36,715 bases of DNA from JANMAT01 sp031359995 (GCA_031359995.1 JANMAT010000209.1:1-36715); one strand, 5' to 3'; positions 7,266-14,692 are shown, numbered from the stretch's first letter. Numbers and translations are program-made. The notes: generated from the letters alone by a model not told the origin.

Positions 7266-8474
7266 ATGACAGACACGACCGAACGGAACGCGGGCTACGC
7301 CCGCACGGCCTGGGAGCCGATCGGCGCCACCATGCCGGCCGACCTGGGCGGTACGATGCTGCTGGTGGGCACCCGCAAGGGTGCCTGGCTGCTGGCCAGC
7401 GACGCCCGACGCGACCGATGGGCCCAGAGCGGCCCGATGTTCCTGGGCCACGTCATGCAGCACCTGGTGCTCGACCCGCGTGATCGCCGGACCCTGCTGG
7501 TGGCGGCCAAGACCGGCCACCTGGGCCCTACCGTGTTCCGCTCCACCGACATGGGCCGCGCGTTCACCGAGGCGTCGAAGCCCCCGGCGTTCGCCGCCGG
7601 CGACGCCCACGGCCGCGCCGTCGACACCGTGTTCTGGCTGTCGCCCGGCCACGCGTCGCAGCCCGGTGTCTGGTACGCCGGCGCCTCGCCCCAGGGCCTC
7701 TTCCGCACCGATGACGGCGGCGATACGTGGGAACCGGTGAGCGGCTGGAACGATCACCCGAAGTGGAGCGACTGGGCCGAGTGGCCCTCCACCGTGGGCA
7801 CGCCCGACGGGTCGATCGTGCACTCGGTGAACGTGGACCCGCGCGACCCCGACCACCTGTACATCGGCCTGTCGGGCGGTGGCGTGTTCGAGAGCACCGA
7901 CGGTGGGAAGGACTGGGCACCGCTCAACCAGGGCTGCGTCATGGGCTTCGCGCCCGACCCCGACGCCGAGCACGGCCACGACCCCCACTGCGTGCGCCTG
8001 CACCCCCTGCAGCCCGATCGGCTCTACCAGCAGAACCACTGCGGCATCTACCGCCTCGACCGCCCCGACACGCGCTGGACCCGCATCGGCGACAACATGC
8101 CCACCGAGGTGGGCGACATCGGCTTCGCCGTCGAACTGCACCCGCGCGATCCCGACACGGCATGGGTGTTCCCCATGGACGGCACCGACGTGTGGCCCCG
8201 CACCAGCCCCGATGGTCGCCCGGCGATGTACGTGACGCGCGACGCCGGCGCCTCGTGGACGCGGCAGGACGCCGGGCTGCCGGCGCGCGGCTGGCTGACG
8301 GTGAAGCGCCAGGCCATGACCGTCGACGACGGCGACCCAGCCGGCGTCTACTTCGGCACCACCGCCGGCGAGGTGTGGGGCAGCACCGACGAGGGAGCAA
8401 CCTGGCAGCTGATCGCCCGGCACCTGCCCGAGATCTACTCGGTGGAACCGGCCGACCCGGTCGACCGGACGTGA
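7266..8474 (+). CDS. BNR/Asp-box repeat beta-propeller protein (sialidase-like fold)
   Basis: A 402-residue soluble protein with at least five Asp-box-type repeats (S/T-x-D-x-G-x-x-W/F): FRSTDMGRAF (about 91), FRTDDGGDTW (146), ESTDGGKDW (209), VTRDAGASW (323) and GSTDEGATW (372). This predicts a sialidase/VPS10-like beta-propeller. It has no signal peptide and no recognisable sialidase catalytic set, so calling it a sialidase would go too far. It may bind rather than cleave. A GGGGG stretch precedes the ATG. Its stop overlaps the GTG of a MoaD-like gene by 4 nt (GTGA), a strong sign of coupled expression. Confidence 0.82.
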   Translation: MTDTTERNAGYARTAWEPIGATMPADLGGTMLLVGTRKGAWLLASDARRDRWAQSGPMFLGHVMQHLVLDPRDRRTLLVAAKTGHLGPTVFRSTDMGRAFTEASKPPAFAAGDAHGRAVDTVFWLSPGHASQPGVWYAGASPQGLFRTDDGGDTWEPVSGWNDHPKWSDWAEWPSTVGTPDGSIVHSVNVDPRDPDHLYIGLSGGGVFESTDGGKDWAPLNQGCVMGFAPDPDAEHGHDPHCVRLHPLQPDRLYQQNHCGIYRLDRPDTRWTRIGDNMPTEVGDIGFAVELHPRDPDTAWVFPMDGTDVWPRTSPDGRPAMYVTRDAGASWTRQDAGLPARGWLTVKRQAMTVDDGDPAGVYFGTTAGEVWGSTDEGATWQLIARHLPEIYSVEPADPVDRT

Positions 8475-8731
8475 ACGTCCGCATCCCCACGCCGTTGCGC
8501 TCGTACACGGGCGACGTCGCGGTGGTGGCGGCCGAGGGCACCACCATCGCGGCGGTGCTCGACGATCTCGATCGTCAGTTCCCGGGCATCCGGTTCCGGG
8601 TGGTCGACGAGCAGGGTCGCCTGCGGCGCCACATGATGATCTTCGTGCGCCAGGAGCGCGAGCGCGACCTGTCGCTCCGCCTCGACGATGTCGACGAGCT
8701 GGTGATCATGCAGGCCCTGTCGGGCGGCTGA
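8471..8731 (+). CDS. MoaD/ThiS-like sulfur-carrier or ubiquitin-like protein
   Basis: An 86-residue beta-grasp protein. VNVRIPTPLRSYTG at the N-terminus and VDELVIMQALSGG at the C-terminus match MoaD/ThiS; the terminal Gly-Gly is the part that is adenylated and thiocarboxylated in true sulfur carriers. No MoaE, ThiF/MoeB or ThiG homolog is nearby, so it is an orphan. Its GTG start overlaps the stop of the BNR-propeller gene. Whether it donates sulfur, tags a protein, or only uses the fold is open. The molybdenum enzyme gene at 26912-27523 is too far away to infer a link. Confidence 0.8.
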   Translation: MNVRIPTPLRSYTGDVAVVAAEGTTIAAVLDDLDRQFPGIRFRVVDEQGRLRRHMMIFVRQERERDLSLRLDDVDELVIMQALSGG

Positions 8732-8757
8732 TCCAGCGCCCGCTGGTGCGGCGCCCT

Positions 8758-8763
8758 AACGTC
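8758..8763 (+). promoter_or_regulatory. -10 box TAACGT, near-leaderless
   Basis: TAACGT lies 9 nt before the ATG at 8773, separating the exchanger gene from the BNR/MoaD pair as its own transcription unit. Confidence 0.35.
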
Positions 8764-8772
8764 GCGCCAGCG

Positions 8773-10365
8773 ATGATCCGCTTCTTCGTCGACAACCCGA
8801 TCCTCATCCTGTTCGCGGTGATGGCCGTCGGCTCCGCCGTCGGCGCGGTGCAGGTGAGCAACATCTCGTTGGGCCCGGCCGCCGCGTTGTTCGCCGGTCT
8901 GGCCATCGGCGCCATCGACGAACGGCTGACCAAGCCCGCCGTGCTGGCCGGCCTGCAGACGCTGGGCCTGGTGCTGTTCACGTACACGGTGGGGTTGGCG
9001 TCGGGGCCCACGTTCGTGGCCGGCCTACGCCGGAGCGGAGCCAAGATCGTGCTCGTCGTCGTGGGCCTGGTGACCGCGCTGGCCGGGTTGTGCACGCTGG
9101 CCGCCTCGCTGCTGGGCGTCGGGGCCGCCGAGCGGGCGGGGCTGTTCGCCGGCGCCACCACGAACACCCCGGCGTTGCAGGCCGCCATGGACAAGCTCGG
9201 CCGCGCCAAGGGCAACCCGGTGGTGGCCTACTCGCTCACCTATCCGTCGGCGGTCATCGCCATGCTCGTGGGCACGACGGTGCTGCTGCGACGCCGTCGT
9301 CGCGACGCCGAGCCGGTCACCGTGGATGCGCCCCGACCCGCGCTGGTGAACTGGACCGTGCGCATCGGACGCGACGACCTGCCGTCGCTGCGCGAGCTCC
9401 GCTCACTCGACGGCGAACCACTCACGTTCAGCCGCTTCGAGCACGACGGTCACGTGGACGTGGCCACCAACGATGCGCGGCTGGTCACCGACGACCTCGT
9501 GGTCGTCGTGGGCACCGAGGCCGTCGTGGAGCGCTTCACGAGCCACGCCGGCACGCGCAGCGATGTGCACCTCGCCCTCGACCGCCGGGCCATCGACATG
9601 CGCCGCATGGTCGTGTCCGACCGCACGCTGGCCGGCATGCGCCTGGGCGACCTCGACCTGCCCGGCCGCTTCGGCGCCACCATCACGCGGGTGCGGCGCG
9701 GCGACCTCGATCTGGTGGCCACCGACACGCTCGCCCTGCAGCTCGGGGACCGAGTCCGCGTCGTGGCCCCGGTCGACCGGCTGAAGGCGGTGGCCACCGC
9801 ACTGGGCGACAGCGACCGCAGCCTGTCCGAGCTCGACGCCCTCGGCTTCGCCGGCGGCATCGCCATGGGCCTGCTGCTCGGTGCCGTCACGCTGCCGTTG
9901 CCCGGCGGCGTGCGCCTGGCCCTGGGCGCCGGCGGGGGGCCGCTGGTCGTGGGCCTCGCGCTCGGCGTGATCTCGCGGGTCGGGCCGATCACGTTCCAGT
10001 CACCGCAGGCCGCCAACCTGACGCTGCGCCAGCTGGGCGTGACCATGTTCCTGGCCGCCGCCGGGTTGCGCTCGGGGTCCACGTTCGCCACCGCGGTGCA
10101 GACGCGCACCGGCGCGGAGCTGGCGGTGGCCGGCGCCGTGGTGGCCGGCCTGTTCGCCGCGCTGGTGGCCGTGTCGGCTCGCCTGCTGCTGCACCAGGAC
10201 GGTCCCGACGCCGCCGGCACCCTGGCCGGCGTGGAGACCCAACCGGCCGCCTTCGCCTACGCCGCCGCCCGCACCGCGGGCGACGAGCGCGTCGCCGCCG
10301 CCTACGCGCTGGCGTTCCCGCTGGCCATCATCACCAAGATCGTCGTCGTCCAGTTCCTGACCTGA
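8773..10365 (+). CDS. AspT/YidE/YbjL-type putative exchanger with TrkA-C domains
   Basis: A 530-residue membrane protein of the aspartate:alanine exchanger (AAE) type. It has two hydrophobic AspT/YidE/YbjL duplication domains (about 1-175 and 360-530). Between them is a soluble stretch (about 190-345) that fits two RCK/TrkA-C ligand-binding domains. The second half carries GGIAMGLLLG and PLVVGLALGV; both halves carry the family pattern of Gly-rich helices with N/Q-T-PA (TNTPALQAAM near 137, ETQPAAFAYA near 487). The substrate is unknown; amino or dicarboxylic acid antiport is inferred from AspT. The ATG at 8773 starts directly before the first membrane segment. Confidence 0.85.
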   Translation: MIRFFVDNPILILFAVMAVGSAVGAVQVSNISLGPAAALFAGLAIGAIDERLTKPAVLAGLQTLGLVLFTYTVGLASGPTFVAGLRRSGAKIVLVVVGLVTALAGLCTLAASLLGVGAAERAGLFAGATTNTPALQAAMDKLGRAKGNPVVAYSLTYPSAVIAMLVGTTVLLRRRRRDAEPVTVDAPRPALVNWTVRIGRDDLPSLRELRSLDGEPLTFSRFEHDGHVDVATNDARLVTDDLVVVVGTEAVVERFTSHAGTRSDVHLALDRRAIDMRRMVVSDRTLAGMRLGDLDLPGRFGATITRVRRGDLDLVATDTLALQLGDRVRVVAPVDRLKAVATALGDSDRSLSELDALGFAGGIAMGLLLGAVTLPLPGGVRLALGAGGGPLVVGLALGVISRVGPITFQSPQAANLTLRQLGVTMFLAAAGLRSGSTFATAVQTRTGAELAVAGAVVAGLFAALVAVSARLLLHQDGPDAAGTLAGVETQPAAFAYAAARTAGDERVAAAYALAFPLAIITKIVVVQFLT

Positions 10366-10388
10366 CCGGCGTGCCGGCCGGGACGCGA

Positions 10389-10420
10389 CGAGGGCCGGGA
10401 CCTCGCGGTCCCGGCCCTCG
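10389..10420. terminator. 14-bp bidirectional hairpin
   Basis: CGAGGGCCGGGACC (10389-10402) pairs perfectly with 10407-10420 around a TCGC loop. It lies between the convergent exchanger (ends 10365) and etfA (ends 10443), and can terminate both strands. Confidence 0.85.
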
Positions 10421-10442
10421 ACCGACGGTCAAAGCAGGCGGG

Positions 10443-11414
10443 TCAGCCGCGCGCCTGCAGCGCTTCGATGAGCTTCGGCAGCACCTTGTGCACGTCGCCC
10501 ACGATGCCCAGATCGGCAATGCCGAAGATGGGGGCTTCCTTGTCCTTGTTGATGGCGATGATGTTCTTGGAACCCTTCATGCCCACCATGTGCTGCGTGG
10601 CGCCCGAGATGCCCACCGCGATGTAGACCGTGGGCTTCACGACCTTGCCGGTCTGGCCGACCTGGTAGCTGTAGGGCACCCAGCCGGCGTCCACGATGGC
10701 GCGCGACGCACCGGGCGCACCCTTGAGCAGCTTGGCCAGCTGCTCGACGAGCTCGTACTTGCCCGCCTCGCCGAGGCCACGGCCACCCGACACCACGATG
10801 TTCGCCTCGTCCAGCTTCGGACCGGTGGACGCCTCGGTGTGCACCGCGATGACGCTGGCGGCACCGGTGGCACCCAGTTCGGGCACGGGAGCGGCCACGA
10901 CGGCGCCCGCACCGGCGCCACCCTCTTCGGCGGCGAAGCTCTTCGGGCGGAACATCGCGAGGTACGGGCCGCCGGCGGTGAACTTCGTGGTGACGAGCGT
11001 GTTGCCACCGAAGATGGCGGTGGTGACGCTGACGTCGTCACCGGCCACGGTGATGTCGGTGTTGTTGGTGAGGACCGTCGTGTCGAGCTTCACCGACAGT
11101 CGGGCGGCGACGTCACGGGCGCCGTAGGTGCTCGGGAACAGGACGAGGTCGGGCGAGGTGCCGGCGTCGATGAGCGCCTTGATGGCGCCCGAGCCGGCCG
11201 GCCCGGGGAGCTTGCCGCCCAGGTCGCCGGTGGCGTACACGGTGGCGGCGCCGTAGGCGCCCAGCGCGCCCGCCGCCTCGCCGGCATCGCCGACGACGAA
11301 GGCGGCCACGGTGCCGGCACCCAGCGAGCGGGCCTTGGTCAGCAGCTCGAGCGTGCCCGCGCTGGGCTTGCCCTCGGCAACCTCGGCGTAGACCCAGATG
11401 GTGTTGATGGCCAT
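10443..11414 (-). CDS. etfA: Electron transfer flavoprotein, alpha subunit
   Basis: The 323-residue EtfA partner of EtfB. The heterodimer holds FAD and AMP and carries electrons from acyl-CoA dehydrogenases to the membrane quinone pool through ETF:quinone oxidoreductase. The FAD-binding C-terminal half is clear: VVSGGRGLG near 208, VPYSYQVGQTGK near 245-256, VYIAVGISGATQH near 262-274 and NIIAINKDKEAPIF near 283-296. The N-terminal domain starts with WVYAE. The gene begins 22 nt after the etfB stop with a GGAAGGA ribosome site, so etfBA is one operon. A FadD19-like ligase elsewhere in the window fits a lipid-oxidising lifestyle. Confidence 0.95.
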   Translation of the reverse strand: MAINTIWVYAEVAEGKPSAGTLELLTKARSLGAGTVAAFVVGDAGEAAGALGAYGAATVYATGDLGGKLPGPAGSGAIKALIDAGTSPDLVLFPSTYGARDVAARLSVKLDTTVLTNNTDITVAGDDVSVTTAIFGGNTLVTTKFTAGGPYLAMFRPKSFAAEEGGAGAGAVVAAPVPELGATGAASVIAVHTEASTGPKLDEANIVVSGGRGLGEAGKYELVEQLAKLLKGAPGASRAIVDAGWVPYSYQVGQTGKVVKPTVYIAVGISGATQHMVGMKGSKNIIAINKDKEAPIFGIADLGIVGDVHKVLPKLIEALQARG

Positions 11415-11435
11415 GTCGTTCGCGTCCTTCCCGCT

Positions 11436-12212
11436 TCAGATGACCTTGAGGTTCTCGAGGAACGCGACGATCTTCGCGAACCCCTCACCGTCGTCTTCGA
11501 TGACCTCGCCGGCCGCACGCGCCTCGGCGGCGATGACGCTGACGATCTGCTGGCCCGCACCGTCCCAACCGGCGGGCGTGACGCCCAGGTCGCCGGCGGT
11601 GCAGGTGTCGACCGGCTTCGACTTGGCCGACATGATGCCCTTGAAGCTCGGGTAGCGGGGCTCGACCACACCGGCGGTGACGCTGATGACGGCGGGCAGC
11701 GGCGAGGTGACCTCGTCGTAGCCGGCGTCGGTCTGGCGCTGCACGTTCACCGTGGAACCGTCCACGTCGACCTTCTTGGCGAACGTGATGGAGGGCAGGC
11801 CGAGGAGCTCGGCGATCTGCTCCGGCACGGTGCCGGTGTAGCCGTCGCTCGACTCGGTGCCGGCGAGCACCAGGTCGGCGGCGCCGGCGCGCTGGATGGC
11901 CTTGGCCAGGACCTTGGCGGTGGTGAGCGCGTCGGAGCCCTTGAGCGCCGGGTCGGACACGAGCACGCCCTTGGCCGCGCCCATGGCGAGGCCTTCACGC
12001 ATGCCGGAGACCTCACCGTTGGGAGCCATGGAGACGAGCGTCACCTCTCCGCCACCGGCCTTGGCCACGAGTTGCAGGGCCATCTCGACGCCGTAGCGGT
12101 CGGTGTCGTCGAGCACCAGCTTGCCCTCGCGCTTGAGGGTGTTGGACGACGGGTCCAGCGCACCGGGCGACGCCGGGTCGGGGATCTGCTTCACGCAGAC
12201 GACGATGTTCAT
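11436..12212 (-). CDS. etfB: Electron transfer flavoprotein, beta subunit
   Basis: A 258-residue EtfB. The N-terminus MNIVVCVKQIPDP is the family hallmark. GREGLAMGA-like MREGLAMGAAKGVLVSD (about 75-91) and VLAGTESSDGYTGTVPEQIAELLGLP (about 112-137, AMP-binding and docking region) are intact. PRYPSFKGIMSAKSKP near 185-200 matches the recognition region. It is first in the etfBA operon and divergent from the lipid-kinase gene, with only 63 nt between the two start codons. Confidence 0.95.
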   Translation of the reverse strand: MNIVVCVKQIPDPASPGALDPSSNTLKREGKLVLDDTDRYGVEMALQLVAKAGGGEVTLVSMAPNGEVSGMREGLAMGAAKGVLVSDPALKGSDALTTAKVLAKAIQRAGAADLVLAGTESSDGYTGTVPEQIAELLGLPSITFAKKVDVDGSTVNVQRQTDAGYDEVTSPLPAVISVTAGVVEPRYPSFKGIMSAKSKPVDTCTAGDLGVTPAGWDGAGQQIVSVIAAEARAAGEVIEDDGEGFAKIVAFLENLKVI

Positions 12213-12263
12213 GACCGGAAAGTCTCGCCTACCGGCGGGTAAGGGGCCAAACGAGGAGAGCGG

Positions 12264-12269
12264 TACCCT
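12264..12269 (+). promoter_or_regulatory. -10 box TACCCT, leaderless type
   Basis: TACCCT is followed by exactly 6 nt and the TTG at 12276. It supports that unusual start codon for the kinase gene. Confidence 0.5.
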
Positions 12270-12275
12270 GGGGTC

Positions 12276-13202
12276 TTGCGCCTGTTGCTCGTCGTGAACG
12301 CCTTCGCCTCGTCGGTGACCGCCCGCAACAAGGTCATGATCCATCAGATCCTCACCGAGGGCCACGAGGTCGCCGTCGTGGAGACCAACCGGCGGGGCCA
12401 CGCCACGCGGTACGCGCAGGACGCGGCCAACCGGGGTCTCGACGTCGTGGTGGCCCTCGGCGGTGACGGCACGCTCAACGAGGTCGTCACCGGTCTGGCC
12501 GGTAGCGACACCGCGGTGGCGGTGCTGCCCGGCGGCTCCACCAACGTGTTCGCCCGCACCATCGGACTGCCGAACGACCCGGTGGCGGCGGCACGGTTGC
12601 TGGCGGTCGCACTCGACGAGCGCTCCATCCGCCGCATCGGGCTCGGCAGCGTGAACGGCCGCTACTTCACGTTCCACACCGGGGTCGGTTTCGACGCCGC
12701 CGTGGTCGCCGCGGTCGAGAAGCGGGCCTCGATCAAGCGGTGGTTCGGCCACCCGCTTTTCGTCTGGGCCGGTCTGTCGACGTGGGCGGTCGGTTACGAC
12801 CGCAAGCACCCCCACTTCCGCGTCACCATCGACGACACGGTCACGCTGCCCGACGGCATGTTCACCATCGTGATGAACACCAACCCGTACACGTTCCTCG
12901 GCGACCGGCCGTTCGACCTCGTGCCCGGCACCGACCTGGACACGCCCCTGTCGGTCGTGACGTTCCGCAAGCTGACGTTCGGCGCGCTGGTGCCGTCGAT
13001 GGTGAAGGCCCTGCGCGGCGGCGGCCTGCCGGTCGACGCCAAGCACCTCGACGTGCGCCGCAACGTGCGGTCGCTGGTGCTCAGCCACGAGCGCCCGTTC
13101 CCGTACCAGGTGGACGGCGACTACCTGGGCGAGACCCGCCGGCTCGAGTTCCGCCACGTGCCCGACGCCGTCGACCTCGTGGTCCCGCCCGGCTCGCGCT
13201 GA
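12276..13202 (+). CDS. Diacylglycerol kinase (DagK/YegS)-family lipid kinase
   Basis: A 308-residue lipid kinase-like enzyme that would transfer ATP phosphate to diacylglycerol or a related lipid at the membrane. The N-terminus RLLLVVNAFAS is the first strand; GGDGTLNEVV (62-71) is the nucleotide loop; LPGGSTNVFARTIGLP (about 83-98) is the second conserved block; TGVGFDAAVV near 129-138 is the third. The start is TTG at 12276, supported by the -10 box at the leaderless distance and because translation begins directly with the first beta strand. A hairpin overlaps its stop. Confidence 0.88.
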   Translation: MRLLLVVNAFASSVTARNKVMIHQILTEGHEVAVVETNRRGHATRYAQDAANRGLDVVVALGGDGTLNEVVTGLAGSDTAVAVLPGGSTNVFARTIGLPNDPVAAARLLAVALDERSIRRIGLGSVNGRYFTFHTGVGFDAAVVAAVEKRASIKRWFGHPLFVWAGLSTWAVGYDRKHPHFRVTIDDTVTLPDGMFTIVMNTNPYTFLGDRPFDLVPGTDLDTPLSVVTFRKLTFGALVPSMVKALRGGGLPVDAKHLDVRRNVRSLVLSHERPFPYQVDGDYLGETRRLEFRHVPDAVDLVVPPGSR

Positions 13203-13217
13203 GCGCACCGGCTCAGC
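13198..13217. terminator. Short hairpin over two convergent stop codons
   Basis: GCTGAGC (13198-13204) and GCTCAGC (13211-13217) pair around a 6-nt loop and cover the stops of both the lipid kinase and the glycerophosphodiesterase. The stem is short, so the terminator call is tentative. Confidence 0.4.
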
Positions 13218-13905
13218 CGATCGCGACCACCGCGACGTCGGGCACGTTCGTGCAGATGCCGTCGACGCCCCAGGCGGCGAGACGCACCATGAGCTCGGGG
13301 TCGTCGACCGTCCACACGTTCACCGCCAACCCGGCCGCATGGCAGTCGGCGACCAGCTCCTCGTCGACGGTGGGGAACCAGGGGTGCAGGGCGGCGTGGC
13401 CGTCCCCGGCGAGCCCGGTGATCCACGCCTGACGGTCGGCGCGGTCCGCCGGCACCGACTCGGTGAGCAACGCCGTGGCCAGGCCGGCGGCGGTGGCCCG
13501 CACCGCGTCGAGCGTGGGGCGGTCGAAGCAGGACACGAGCACGCGGTGCTGCCAGCCCTCGGCGACGATGAGAGCGACGGTGGGGCCCACCACGGCGTGG
13601 GCGGGGTCGAAGCCGTCCTCGTCGGGGCTGTTCTTGATCTCGACGTTCACCGGCAGGGGCCGACAGGCGTCGAGCGCCATGCCGAGGAGCGGCACGTGGG
13701 CCGGGCGTGCGCCACTTGGCGTGGCCGCCACGCAGCGTCCATCGACGTAGTGCGGATCGTGGTGCACGATCAGTCCCCCATCGGCGGCACGGCGAACATC
13801 CAGCTCCACCCAGGTGGCACCCAGTTCGTGTGCTCTACGAAAGGCCGGGACCGTGTTCTCCCGTTCGGCTCGGGAAGCACCACGGTGAGCGATGACGTTG
13901 GGCAT
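13213..13905 (-). CDS. Glycerophosphodiester phosphodiesterase (GDPD) family
   Basis: A 230-residue cytoplasmic GDPD-fold enzyme hydrolysing glycerophosphodiesters to glycerol-3-phosphate and alcohol. Catalytic features are seen: IAHRGASRAERENT (first catalytic His and metal-binding Glu), WVELDVRRAADGGLIVHHD (about 32-50, metal ligands Glu/Asp and second His), NVEIKN near 88 (third metal Glu) and VNVWTVDD near 195. The ATG at 13905 follows GGAGAAGGG and puts HRG eight residues in. Longer frames upstream lack a ribosome site. Its divergent neighbour is whiB1, and a CRP-like palindrome lies 22 nt upstream. Confidence 0.9.
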   Translation of the reverse strand: MPNVIAHRGASRAERENTVPAFRRAHELGATWVELDVRRAADGGLIVHHDPHYVDGRCVAATPSGARPAHVPLLGMALDACRPLPVNVEIKNSPDEDGFDPAHAVVGPTVALIVAEGWQHRVLVSCFDRPTLDAVRATAAGLATALLTESVPADRADRQAWITGLAGDGHAALHPWFPTVDEELVADCHAAGLAVNVWTVDDPELMVRLAAWGVDGICTNVPDVAVVAIG

Positions 13906-13926
13906 GTGACCCTTCTCCGCGCGAAC

Positions 13927-13942
13927 TGTGACCAGTGTTACC
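13927..13942. promoter_or_regulatory. CRP-like site 1: TGTGA-N6-TTACC
   Basis: It matches 8 of 10 fixed positions of the CRP consensus TGTGA-N6-TCACA. It lies in the gdpD/whiB1 divergent region, 22 nt from the gdpD start and centred about 75 nt upstream of the predicted whiB1 transcription start. Confidence 0.4.
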
Positions 13943-13973
13943 AGCATGTTAGGAACAACTTTCGAGTCGCCTC

Positions 13974-14002
13974 TTGTCAAGCCGAGACCCGGGCCATAGC
14001 TT
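13974..14002 (+). promoter_or_regulatory. Predicted sigma70-type promoter of whiB1
   Basis: TTGTCA (13974-13979) and TAGCTT (13997-14002) are separated by 17 nt, the ideal spacing. Transcription would start near 14009, giving a leader of about 90 nt before the GTG at 14099. A GCGAGT-c-ACTCGC palindrome (14024-14036) and a CRP-like site fall inside that leader. Confidence 0.5.
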
Positions 14003-14023
14003 TCTTTGGTCCCCGCTGGCCAG

Positions 14024-14036
14024 GCGAGTCACTCGC
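14024..14036. promoter_or_regulatory. 13-bp palindrome GCGAGT-c-ACTCGC in whiB1 leader
   Basis: A perfect 6-1-6 inverted repeat about 15-27 nt downstream of the predicted whiB1 transcription start. It may be an operator. The evidence is symmetry and position only. Confidence 0.35.
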
Positions 14037-14053
14037 TGGCGCCGCGGACGATA

Positions 14054-14069
14054 CGTGAACTCAGTCACA
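14054..14069. promoter_or_regulatory. CRP-like site 2: CGTGA-N6-TCACA
   Basis: It matches 9 of 10 fixed positions of the CRP/Cmr consensus. It ends 29 nt before the whiB1 GTG and lies downstream of the predicted start of transcription, so binding there would more likely block than activate, unless another promoter is used. Confidence 0.55.
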
Positions 14070-14098
14070 AGCCCACGCCCACGCCCGAGGTGCTCATC

Positions 14099-14398
14099 GT
14101 GTCCGTACTTGCTACCAGCCTCGCCCTGGCGAACGCCGACTACAGCTGGCGCAGGGACGCAGCTTGTCGCGACACCGACCCCGACCTGTTCTTCCCGGTC
14201 GGCACCACGGGTCAGGCGCTCGTCCAGATCGCCAACGCCAAGCAGGTCTGTGGCATCTGCCCGGCTCAGCATGCGTGCCTCGAGTACGCGTTGACCACCA
14301 ACCAGGACTCGGGCATCTGGGGTGGCACCAGCGAGGAAGAGCGTCGCAAGCTCCGTCGCGAGTTCGTCGCCCGCCAGAAGGCCGCCGCCGCCGTGTGA
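14099..14398 (+). CDS. whiB1: WhiB-family Fe-S regulator, WhiB1/WblE type
   Basis: A 99-residue transcription factor with one nitric-oxide-sensitive 4Fe-4S cluster that, in the WhiB1 group, binds the main sigma factor. Cluster ligands are Cys23, Cys51, Cys54 and Cys60 (C-x27-C-x2-C-x5-C). GIWGG (72-76) is the WhiB turn, followed by a basic DNA-binding tail (RRKLRREFVARQK). The block DPDLFFPVGTTGQAL matches the WhiB1/WblE subgroup. The GTG at 14099 follows GAGG by 8 nt and gives the usual length; a TTG at 14006 would overrun the regulatory sites. The convergent neighbour is a PdtaS-type kinase, the same order as Rv3219-Rv3220c in Mycobacterium tuberculosis, which supports the assignment. Confidence 0.92.
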   Translation: MSVLATSLALANADYSWRRDAACRDTDPDLFFPVGTTGQALVQIANAKQVCGICPAQHACLEYALTTNQDSGIWGGTSEEERRKLRREFVARQKAAAAV

Positions 14399-14400
14399 TC

Positions 14401-14428
14401 GACGACCGGTCCGTGCGGACCGGTCGTC
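14401..14428 (+). terminator. 13-bp hairpin directly after whiB1
   Basis: GACGACCGGTCCG pairs perfectly with 14416-14428 and begins 3 nt after the stop codon. There is no T-run after it; it probably acts together with the next hairpin. Confidence 0.6.
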
Positions 14429-14442
14429 TCGTCGTGGGGCCC

Positions 14443-14483
14443 AGAGCACCGCCGCCCACCGGGTGCGGTGCTCTCGCCGTTTT
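14443..14483 (+). terminator. Second terminator hairpin with T-run
   Basis: AGAGCACCGC (14443-14452) pairs with 14465-14474 around a 12-nt loop, followed within a few bases by TTTT (14480-14483). This is the most classical intrinsic terminator in the window. Confidence 0.75.
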
Positions 14484-14486
14484 CGG

Positions 14487-14560
14487 CCCCCGCCGCCCAC
14501 CACCACCTCCGCCGCCACCACCTCCGCCGCCGCCACCACCTCCGCCTCCGCCTCCGCCGG
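14487..14560. repeat. CCN trinucleotide tract (CCG/CCA/CCT)
   Basis: About 70 nt of near-continuous CCN triplets directly left of palindromic element copy A. The minus strand is correspondingly GGN-rich and could form G-quadruplexes. It is non-coding: it lies between whiB1 and the pdtaS 3' end, after two terminators. Confidence 0.85.
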
Positions 14561-14561
14561 C

Positions 14562-14692
14562 GCTTTGTTTGCGCGAACCACGCGTCGGCGCTGGCTCGCG
14601 CAATCAGAGCACTCGGGCGACGGCGGACGATCCCCGTCGCCGCCAACTTGTTGCGCGAGACCCCGCCGAGCGCAGTCCGGCGCAAACAAAGC
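14562..14692. repeat. 131-bp palindromic element, copy A
   Basis: Terminal inverted repeats GCTTTGTTTGCGC (14562-14574) and GCGCAAACAAAGC (14680-14692) are perfect over 13 bp. Inside are three hairpins: left 14569-14580 with 14592-14603 (11 of 12 paired), centre 14616-14623 with 14634-14641 (8 bp), right 14651-14661 with 14675-14685 (9 of 11). Outer and inner arms can also pair end to end into one long cruciform. Copy B at 20245 has the same length and layout. There is no target duplication that I can see. It looks like a BIME/MITE-type repeat; a structured RNA is the alternative. Confidence 0.85.

Noticed and set aside
6321..8423. A 700-codon minus-strand frame opposite SCO1664 and the BNR gene
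   Set aside because: No family motif and no ribosome site; the plus-strand genes in this interval are well supported.
7266..8474. Calling the BNR protein a secreted sialidase
   Set aside because: No signal peptide and no recognisable catalytic Arg triad or Tyr/Glu pair. Asp boxes alone show only the fold.
9090..12242. A 1050-codon plus-strand open frame
   Set aside because: It overlaps the clear AspT-type exchanger in another frame and then runs antisense to etfA and etfB. Its translation is Arg/Gly/His-rich low complexity. Long shadow frames are expected at this GC content.
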